Source: Nipponacmea schrenckii (Eukaryota; Mollusca; Gastropoda; Lottiidae). Taken from it: 64,000 nucleotides of DNA. Both the position numbers and the translations under genes were made by a program. Shown in pieces: positions 20,436-29,739 of the stretch (its first letter is position 1; every line of letters starts with the position of its first letter). The stretch spans positions 15,458,338-15,522,337 of the forward strand of contig CM060199.1 of assembly GCA_030562195.1 (NCBI GenBank). Direction: 5' to 3'. The notes under the pieces were generated by a model, which worked only from the letters and a program-made list of their open reading frames with translations, did no database searches and was not told the DNA's origin.

Positions 20436-23400
20436 TCAATTTGGATTGTACTGAAATTGAAACACACTATAATGATGGTTTAAACCATTCTCTGTATGTA
20501 ATTTATAACAAGTTCCAAGGGCACCCTCTTTATCACTATGTATATAAAACACCCGTTTTATTCTACTGTGAACTAATGCCATAGCACACCTGAAATATAC
20601 AAGATAGTTTTAATGCAATAAATTGTCACCAAGTTTAGTGAAACTCTGTAAGAAATGTGAGCAAAACAACACATGAGAAGAACTCATCCCGGACAATTTC
20701 AAATGAGCTCCTTATTTTATGTTTTTACTTTAGTTTTCAACCATTTTTCTCAATGGGCAGCATCCCAATCAGATTATGACTAAGAATTCAACATAAACAA
20801 CAATGCCACATAAAACGATAATAATTAGTTCATGATTAGGACTGGGGTCACATGTACTTTTAGGATGCTGCATGAACTAGCATCTTGCGGAGGGTTTGGG
20901 GTCTATTTGTTGACACATAAGCTCATCTGATGGGAAATGTGGTATTGAATGACCCACTTGGGATTTGCCATGAGATCTCTAGAACTACAAATATGAAATT
21001 CAGTGACTGGGGTCACAGGTTCTTTAAGAATGCTACATAAACTAGCGCCTTGAGGGTTTGGGGTCAATTTTGTTGCCACATAAGAAGCTCATATGATGGA
21101 AAATTTGTTTTCTTGGATCCACTTGGGATTTGACATGGGATTATGTGAAATATTTGACTGAGCAACTTCAGCCCTTAAGTTCCCATAAGCTTCCAACAGG
21201 TTCAAAAATGTTCACTTACATGACACAAGGTTCCTGTGTAACATATAAATCATAACCTGTACATAAATAGGGTCTTGTTTTTATGGTGCCCTTCTCTTCT
21301 GTCCTGTCTTTAAAACTCTTGTTGTAATATAGGTCAGGATCTGGAGATAAGCAACACAATGGCAGAAATAAGATACGACAATTAAAGGCAAAAGTAAAAT
21401 AACTAAAGTACAGGCCTTTGATTTTAGTCTTTCTGCGTGCATGATGTTACTACTCTCAAGGTCAGATTCAACATTCTATCACACCACAGTCATAATCATC
21501 CTGAATACGGAATAATGTAACAACAAGTTTATTTTTATATTGGAATATATATTTTTTATAAATGTCAACAAGATAATGAGGAATACAGGAAAGAAAAAAC
21601 TGCCATTAATTAATTATATATATATAATGTATGCATGTATTATAGCATATTAGTGATTTGTTTTGAAAGAGTGATTTTATTATCACAATATCCTGGCACA
21701 ATATATATCGTTGAATCAATATATTCCAATACAGCACCATGATATGCATATTGCAAGGTCGTGTATCAATATTTTATGATATATCACATAAGAGTCAATC
21801 ATGTGTATATTACAGTCAATGTCTACAATCAGGCCATGTTTACAATAGCTGAAATTTCCAGGCATTGTGTACATTGCCTGATTTATTGGTTCAATTATCG
21901 TACACATCGACAGATTCTTTAACCTTCTGAAGCAGAGGTTTTTTTATATGACTGCACAGGTTTTATTTCACTGATTAGTAAGTTGTTATAGTATACAAGA
22001 AAGGCTTCAAATAACTTGCACTGTTTATTCTTATCATTTGATCTTTTAATGGTGTTAAATCATTTTTGCTGAACAAACATGATACATGTGTTGTCTTGTC
22101 ATCACAGAAAATCATATCATTAATTTCAATTATACTTCAAGGTAATCTAGTTAAGCTGGGTACTATAAATAAAATCAAATCTGATCTTCTTCACATTCAC
22201 TCCTGTAAGCATAAAGGAGTCTACATTTCGTGAGCGGCTCTTGAACAGGAGGCAGTCTGATGCTATGGCAGTTTTGTTGACTAAAGTAGAGTACTTTGAT
22301 TTGGTAGAGGAAGTTAAAGTTGCCCAAGTAGCTGAGAAAAGACATTTCGAAAGTACTACGTACTTGGAAGGTATGAGATCTTGCAATGTGCTGACATCGA
22401 GAAGCTGAACAAAAAGCGAAAAACCAGACACTGATATTTGTTACTTCACGCATATTGATGAGATGTTTGACATAATAAAACAGTGCTCACATATCCACTG
22501 GTCATGGTGGTAGGGAAAAAATGGTGAAATCATTAGTGAAGTATGCGAATGTGACTCGCTATGGAGTTGTTCAAATCCCTTTGCGTTGAGTGTCAAAAGA
22601 AGCGAAATAGAATTGCCACAAAAGGTGTTGATGTGAAACCGATATTGTCGAAAGATTATTTGTCTCGTCGGCAGGTGGACCTTGTCGACATGCAGTCGAT
22701 GGCAAGTGGATCACACAGATGGATCATGGTTTATCACCAAATTGTGTGTTCTTCATCCACTCATGTCTAAGCGCGCATGTGAAGTTGCCTATCTGCTTAT
22801 GGACATTTTCTTGTTGCTAGGTGCTCCCACTATTTTGCAAAATGACAATGGTTTAGAATTCACTGCAACTGTCATTACTGAATTGAAGGCCATGTGGTCG
22901 GACTTAGTGATGGTGCATGACAAACCTTGACATCCTCAGAGTCAGGCATCAGTTGAGATTGAACTGTGACGTGAAAGACATGCTTGTAGCATGGTTAGGA
23001 GACAATAATACCACAGAATGGCCGATAGGATTAAATTTTGTATAATTCCAGAAGGCCTTGTTTGGCTCCGACTCCAAAGTTGAACTGTGTTCCTTGCAAC
23101 TACCTGATGAGATCTTACAACGACTTGTGACAGAAGATGATCTTCTACAAGCTCTTCATTCAACTGCCCCAGCAGAGAAATCAGCTGCAGATATTCCCAA
23201 AACAGCATCACCTGAGATCACCAAACTGCAGACATCATCAGCACTTGAGCCTGACACTCCATCACCTAAGACATCATCAGTACCTGAGCCTGACACCCCA
23301 TCACCTGAGACATCATCAGCACGTGAGGCGAACACCCCATCACCTGAGACATCATCAGCACCTGAGCCTGACAATCCATCACCGAGTGATGTCAACCATC

Positions 23401-26400
23401 TTGAGAAACAAAATGCTAACATCATGTCATGTAGAAAGAGAGCTGCTGATGGAATGCTGAACCAAGCTGAGAGAATGATTAAGCGCAGGCGTGTGATCAA
23501 TGCTGCTGCCAACCCTGGCATTAATAATGTGATTGTCCCAATCCCCATGGTTGATCGAGGCAAAAGTGACCCACGCAATATTTTGGGCGTTGTATTGGAC
23601 AGAAATGAAAATGACATGTATAGAATTGGCGTGAAAGCAGGTGTCCTGAAAGGGCGCTATTCCAGAAACTTTATACCATTAGTGACATTTCAACAGAGAA
23701 GGAAACTGGACTTAGACAAGCTGTTCAGAGTGATTCTAAATGTGGCGGCCAGGGCTACACAAGATGTAACTGTTCAAAGAGCGGAAAGCAGTGTGCAACA
23801 AATAAGTGCAAATGCTTCAAGTCTGGTGTGTTGTGCAACAGCAGGTGCCACAACAATTTGAACTGCGAAAACAAAAGTTGTTGATTTGTTTAAATTGTTG
23901 ATTTGTTTGTACTTGTAAGCATATATTATTATTGCTGGCATAGTCTATGAAATAAAGTCAAATCATCTTTGATATTGGTCATTATCAGTGTACTGCTCAC
24001 GAATCAGTCAATCTCACCTAAAGAATAAGCATCACTGTTTCACATGCACTCATATAACAACACCTCTGTTGATCCCTTCCCACATCGTAGCCCAGTTAAA
24101 GAATCAGTCTATGTCACAGTAATTGGGCCAATTAATCAGGCAATGTACACAATGCCTGGAAATTTCAGCTAATGTACCCAATGCCTGGAAATTTCAGCTA
24201 ATGTACACAATGCCTGGAAATTTCAGCTAATGTACCCAATGCCTGGAAATTTCAGCTAATGTACACAATGCCTGGAAATTTTAGCTAATGTACACAATGC
24301 CTGGAAATTTCAGCTAATGTACACAATGACTGGCCTTGTCAGGCAATGTACACATTGACTGATTATTTCAGCTATTGTACACATCGTCCGATTGTAGACA
24401 TTGACTGTAACATATACACATATGACTTCATCATCTTTAATAAAAAGGTCCATTTGTGAATAAATACAAACCAATAATAAATCAATAGTTGAATATTTTT
24501 TATTTTTCTACTAGAAAATATACACTATATGAAGATAAAGTGCAACATTTTGCATTATCCCATGTTGCAAAAGGATGTGTATTGAAGCTTTATTATTGCA
24601 ATACATATCATATATGTAAATATTGTGATATGTATCGGATCATAATACGATTGACAATAACCAGCACAATGGGACAAGACTAAAAAGACATAAAAATTCT
24701 CTTTTATTCTTTTGATGCATAAATTATTAGGCATAGCTCTTTAGCTAATTGGCATATGTTAGGGCAGGACACATTCCTTATTTTTTCCGGAAGTTTTCTT
24801 TACAAATAATTACTGATTTATGAGCCCCACCTGTATCACATGGTTTAACAAACACACCTTTCTTTTACATTTTCTGTTTGCTTCAATAAGTCACTAAGAT
24901 GTTTACATAATATAAATAAAAATTTAATTCATGTGCTGTAATTATTACTTATACAATACTTACCATCAATATTCCACATGCCTCCACCTTGAGATTGAGC
25001 AACTAGGTCAATACCAACCATTACAGAATGTTGTAAGGGATAATCCTTCAGTCTAAGATCATGAGATTTTGCTATAACAGTATTAGTTGTAGGGTCTGTT
25101 ATTACAGCACCTATATTTACCTATAACATGAATAACATAAGTTTTTAAGTTTAACATATATTTTTACAGCCACTAACTTCCTTTGATAAAATTGACAGTT
25201 TAACTCCTCAAGCCAATGACCCTTACACATTGCTAAAGTAATACAGCTACTAATGGCAGCTGTAATTTCATCTTTGGTACACTCTAGTCTAAAATAATAA
25301 AAAGTAATTAATCAGATTTTCCCAAATGCTGTCAGTTGCTAAATGTTGACTATCTGTTGCACTCATTTGCTAGATTAAGCTCATATGTTTTGATAAACAA
25401 TTATTTTGTGCACAGTCTGTACGCTTTTCCTACACATACTTTTTATATTAATGATGTGGACAGCATTTTTTGGATTGTAGCCAAAGCCATATATACTGGT
25501 CATATTTTACTGACAGCTATTGATCAAATTCTTTTGAAAAAACTCAACCATTCCTATAATGTGGGCTTCTAAAAACAATTAGAAATGTTGCCTCTCAACT
25601 TTTTTAAGCATTGTGAAGAATTACAGGATTATTAAAAGTGTACTCAGGATGTGAGAAAAGTAAGAATATCAAAATTTAAAGGATACTGTGTCTTAGCATG
25701 AACATACAAATTTAGTGAACTTAGCTGATGTTATTTAGTAACAGAATCCCTTATAATCTGGAAAACTCAAAAATTTAAGTCATTTTTCAAAAATGCTTAA
25801 TCAGTTTATTAAGTGGTTTTAAATTATCGAATTCATCTTCATGGCTAGTTTACTTGTATTTTTGGAGAATTATTTTTTTTTTTTTATGTTATTAATGGCA
25901 GCAGGTATATTTACTGATGAATAGAGCTCTTATTGGCTAAGTTTAAAAAATTTTATGTTCATTCTAAGACTTATTATCCCTGTAATACACTACCTGGTTT
26001 TTCCTTTTGGCTATTTCTGCCATCTCCACTGCACTCATCATATTTTCATTTATCATAGTCAATTCTTTGTCATTAAAATATTTTCCTGATAGAAGTTTGG
26101 TGATTCTGTCAAAAATACGGAATTTGTTAATCATATTTTAGTCATAGATAAACATTGATATCAAGACAGTTTAAATCATGAGACAAAAGTTAGGGCTTGT
26201 ATTAACTTGTGAACCACAGCATCTGATTGGATCTGATACAATATACAGTTCATATTGACAATTATACTGGTGACACTGGGATCAACTGGATTTTGAACAA
26301 TCAGAACAAAAAGTGGTAATTTTCATTGACTTAATCCTATAACTAATCAGATTCTTGCAGCTTGCACAAGTTACTAGCCATAGTTGCTATGGGTAAGTTA

Positions 26401-28601
26401 GGTGAGGTAGCCGCCCTACCCCTTTATACATCTGATTAAGTCAAATCTTACTGTTTATCTTCATGGAATGAACATGGCCAGTATAAGCATGATTCTGCAT
26501 ACTGTTTTTTAGTCAATGGAGGGCTTATTGGTACTTTGACTAAATATGGTTTAGTTAGATATTGTGTGTATGGTTTATTAGTATCTACTATTGACTCTAG
26601 ACCTTTACAGTGATCACTTATTTCTTGACAATAACATAATAGTACTTGCAGGTTTCCATCTGTAATTAAAAAGAAATAGAAACAGAGTACAAAATTCTAA
26701 TGGTACTGTGACAATGCCTGTTTTGAACACCAAAAATTGTACTTACTAAATAGACTGTATATTTTGAACCTTAAATGTTGAGCGAACAATATCTGCATAA
26801 TGGAACATTATAACTATACCTTTTGGGATTAACTATTGTAGCTTTCCTGGTTGTTATCTTTGTATGTATATTAATTAAAGTTGAACCAGATCTCAAATTT
26901 CCATTTTAAAAGTACAATACAAAAAGCTGAAATTGAGCTCTTTTATCATGCACTTTAAGCTTTTATGTACTGCTGTCGTGAGCTAATACAATCTTACCTT
27001 TACATGGATTTCGGACTCTTTTCAAGAAACTAAACTCTTTCAAAGGTTTTTCTACTGTTAAAGAGCTGAAATAATAGACATTGAGCTGAGTGAGCCAACT
27101 GTCAATCATCCTAATAATCATCATACTAATTTTCAAAACTAAACAGACAGTAATCAGACACAAGAAAACACTGGAACATTTGAATAATGCAAAAGGAAGC
27201 AAAAACAAATTAGAAAACCTTATGACAACCCCTTTAATTTAAGTAGCTGACACACATTTCATGACAAGATATAAAATAAGAAAATAAATTTGACCTACTT
27301 AATAACACTGGATGTGTATTTTTTATCTGTTATAGCACTGACATAAAAGTCTCCTAAAAAATTTCAAAAAGATAAGCCTATATAGGTCCAGAGACACAAA
27401 GTGAAAAGATCTATATTGAGAGCCTATTAAAGATTTTAATTTGACCATCTAAAACTTAGCCTATTCTTTGGGCATACAATAACTGTCAATTGTCACAGAA
27501 TACATGTTACAAGGTTTTAATTTACCAACAACTGTCAAATGTTGCATAGCTATACATCTACCACCAATTTCAAATGTTGCAGAATACATGTTACATAGCT
27601 AGTATGCATCTATTTCAAACTGTCAAATGCTGTAGAATACATTTTACACACTGGTAGCCATTTATCTACGGTACCGTACCAAAAATTGTCAAATGCTGTA
27701 GAATACATTTTACATAACGGTATCTATTTATCTACCAACAATTGTCAAATGTGGTAGAATACATTTTACATAGCTATTTATCTACCAACAATTGTATAGC
27801 AACGAAGAATAAAAAGTTACATAGCTATTTATCAACCACTTATTGTCAAAAATATTAGAATACATTTTACATAGATATTTATCTACAACTGATTGTCAAA
27901 TATGTTAGAATACATTTTACAAAGCTATTTATCTACCAACAATTGTCATATGTGGTAGAATACACAGATTATCGTATGATGTAACTCAGACTCCTTTTGC
28001 AAGACAAGACAAATTTCTCTAACTATAGGCTACCAGTAAGCTACTACAAAATTATATAACTCTGTCCATTTGTCATTTTAGTTCATAAGAGCACAACTCA
28101 TAAAGACAACTCAGATCACTTGTAAAAAGAAGAAAGAAGAGTTTAACTGAAACATTTGATTTAACAAGAGTGGTAAATAGCCAAAAGGCTATTATATGCC
28201 ATGCAAGGAAAAAATTCAAATTATTTTTTAAAGAGAGTCTGTTGAATTTAGATCTTCAGGCAGATAACTTTATGATTATACCATTGAAACCTGCTAAAAA
28301 CTATAAATAAAACTAGGATTTTAAAGGTTTGGGTTAGTTTCTACCTCAATGAGCATAGACATGTTTATTCGAAAGTTTTCTTCAAAAAATAAAGTGGTCC
28401 AAGTATTCTTTGAATTTGTCAGGCATTATTATGTAGTCTTCATGTTGTCATGTATTGAACTGGAAACAGTTCGCCCAGTCCATTATTAAATCTTGAATTA
28501 TTTGTTACATTTGAAAAATAATTGATCATTTGCCATAAATTACCTAAAACAACATTTGAGTAATATTTTTCCTCTAAAATAGGAACAGGTTGCTCTGCCA
28601 T
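20436..28601 (-). CDS. ADAT3: tRNA-specific adenosine deaminase subunit ADAT3
   Basis: Eight exons on the minus strand with matching phases: 28544-28601, 27299-27353, 26998-27065, 26452-26659, 25994-26105, 24964-25120, 21220-21340 and 20436-20589. They total 933 nt (310 aa). ADAT3 pairs with ADAT2 to convert wobble A34 to inosine in tRNAs. The N-terminal half shows VKVPISPPLTKKQYAES and FHEDKQ, and the deaminase domain starts at VNIGAVITDP (residue 168). Zinc ligands are H198 in QHSVMVGIDLVA and C258/C261 in PCVMC. The usual catalytic Glu of H-x-E is Val (HSV), the hallmark that makes ADAT3 the non-catalytic partner. The C-terminus reads ALVHSRIKRVFY, KEGALGTCYKLH and GLNHHYSVF. The intron between exons 6 and 7 contains a 2.6-kb transposon in the opposite orientation. 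The start ATG at 28601 follows GGAAG and faces the kelch gene. Confidence 0.93.
22190..23880 (+). pseudogene. KRBA2-like integrase (transposase) with CXC-type cysteine tail, broken
   Basis: Pieces in several frames follow the order of KRBA2-type integrase proteins. They are an N-terminal part (ERLLNRRQSDAMAVLLTKVE), a zinc-finger-region phrase (TGHGGREKMVKSLVKYANVT), LCVECQKKRNRI, and a DDE integrase core. The core has VDLVDMQS, LQNDNGLEF and, about 36 residues on, HPQSQASVE. A TGA at 22928-22930 stands where Arg is expected before HPQSQ, and frameshifts lie near 22380, 22560, 22735 and 23725. After a Pro/Ser/Thr-rich linker made of 15-residue repeats, the last frame ends in a CXC/tesmin-like array (CNCSKSGKQC, CKCFKSGVLC, NSRCHNNLNC) with TGA at 23881-23883. 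It is not functional as it stands. Confidence 0.8.
23225..23395 (+). repeat. 45-bp coding minisatellite in integrase linker
   Basis: Three to four copies of a 45-bp unit encode a 15-residue Pro/Ser/Thr/Glu-rich repeat (TPSPETSSAPEPD). It forms a flexible linker between the integrase part and the C-terminal region. Confidence 0.75.
24135..24345. repeat. 29-bp tandem repeat inside the right TIR
   Basis: About seven copies of a 29-bp unit (CAATGCCTGGAAATTTCAGC plus TAATGTACA/C). The left TIR contains one mirrored unit at about 21840-21880, so the array has expanded at one end only. Confidence 0.8.
25677..25985. mobile_element. Old TTAA-type MITE, diverged
   Basis: The left end TTAAAGGATACTGTG with TTAGCATGAACAT is mirrored by ATGTTCATTCTAAGAC and TTATCCCTGTAA on the right. 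The ends resemble, but differ from, the AGGGATAATAGGCG family. It lies in the ADAT3 intron between exons 5 and 6, next to the exon 5 donor. Confidence 0.5.
27480..27965. repeat. Degenerate ~60-bp tandem repeat in ADAT3 intron 1
   Basis: About eight imperfect units with the phrases CTATTTATCTACCAACAATT, GTCAAATG and TAGAATACATTTTACA. The unit length varies (about 55-65 bp). Non-coding. Confidence 0.7.
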
Positions 28602-29739
28602 CTTCCTTTTTAATTTTTAGTCTTCAAAAAGGGGAAAGGTTCAGTCAGTTCTTTGCCAATCACACTAGGCTAAATTAAAGATTTTCTGTGTAGATAAGGC
28701 CGTCAAATTTCTATTCTATCTAGTTTTCGCTTCATAATTTTTTTTATTTTAATTCAAAATATATCAAAAAGTCTCCCATACTCATTCCCATAGATATCCT
28801 ATTATATATAGAGGACGTCTATACTCATTCCTTCTTTGAAGAACGACAACTCTGTATGGGAGAATGTCTTGGTCACAGGAGGGGGTAGCTCGATTGGTAA
28901 GTTCTATACGCTCGTGATTCATGGAACAATCACCCGGATGTTCAATAATACATGTTGGAGGTTTATAAGGTGCTCCACGTGTTTCCAATAAATAGTAGGA
29001 GTATCAAGAATGCGAAACGGTAGAGTAGGAAATAAAGAGAAATATTTCGAATTGACATGGTTATTCTTGGAACAGACGGAACCTGTTCACAACTCTCGAA
29101 TCGAGCGCCACCTAGGAACCTGGGGGAACTGCGGAAACTTTTCGATCAAACAACTTTCTTAAAGTCTCAAGTGCTACTCGTACAACTGATAGTAAGCTGT
29201 CATTGTCCTGGATAAATTAAGCTTATGTTATTTATTATGACTGCTAGCAAGGCGTTGACGATCTTCATAAGCGCAATCTGTTTAATCGATATTTCCGTGG
29301 TGGGTTTCACTTTGCTATAGTCATGCTAGCCTATTCACTTCGGCTTCAACTTTTTATTCATGCCCTTCAATCTGCCCATTTTTGGATCCATATGATGTCA
29401 AATGAGTCCACGTGACCGCATCGAAACTGGTGTCATTAAACTTGTGAACAACGAAAACGCTACAACTATGTTTTGCATATTATGACTGCCAGACTGCATG
29501 GCATGAGTGATGAGATGTGAAATCATTCATAGGTCTGTCCTGAGTGAAACATTTACACCATGGAATAACATAACTGTATGTAAGCATGGCATTATTTGTC
29601 ATCATTTTATTAGGCTAGGCCTAGTTCATATCCTGTTTAAGCCAGTTTTTTCTATATAAAATGATGTAGAACATTTCAATACTTGGTAAATATTAATTAT
29701 ATTGAGAAACTTTATTTTCATTTTTGCTTTGTAGGAAAT
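28602..29739. promoter_or_regulatory. Divergent intergenic region ADAT3 / kelch gene
   Basis: Only 1.1 kb separates the two start codons, so promoters of both genes should lie here. A likely 5'-UTR donor for the kelch gene (ATA then GTAAGC) follows 29191, and an acceptor (GTAG) ends at 29734. At 28886-28960 a degraded tRNA-like segment (GGTAGCTCGATTGGTAAG, then GATGTTCAATAA) suggests a SINE relic. No other gene is seen. Confidence 0.45.

Larger units (their letters stand above)
21802..24420 (+). mobile_element. DNA transposon with TIRs and KRBA2-like integrase gene
   Basis: Long terminal inverted repeats: the left end TGTGTATATTACAGTCAATG and the mirrored right end match through TCTACAATC, GTACAATAGCTGAAAT and beyond (left about 21802-21905, right about 24310-24420). 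The right TIR is expanded by a 29-bp tandem repeat. The duplicated locus in copy 1 (near 3450) lacks the element and reads GAGTCAATCATATAC across the site, which fixes the ends; at most a 2-bp AT target duplication is visible. The single gene inside is a broken KRBA2-like integrase. It sits in an ADAT3 intron. Confidence 0.8.
13500..24440. repeat. Segmental duplication, copy 2 (interrupted by insertions)
   Basis: Collinear with 340-3475. Relative to copy 1 it contains a truncated MITE, two tandem-repeat arrays, SINEs and LINE tails in lectin intron 2, an extra ~165 bp near 20630-20795, an extra ~660 bp including ADAT3 exon 7, and the 2.6-kb transposon 21802-24420. Confidence 0.75.

Noticed and set aside
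21716..21907. Minus-strand open frame at the left transposon end
   Set aside because: It crosses the insertion boundary between duplicated DNA and the TIR, so it is a chance frame.
23156..23617. 153-codon minus-strand frame with Gly/Asp/Ser repeats
   Set aside because: It is the reverse reading of the 45-bp minisatellite in the integrase linker; repeat units divisible by three keep all frames open.
24135..24345. Regular direct repeats suggesting a CRISPR array
   Set aside because: The 29-bp units are contiguous without unique spacers, lie in a transposon TIR, and the genome is eukaryotic.
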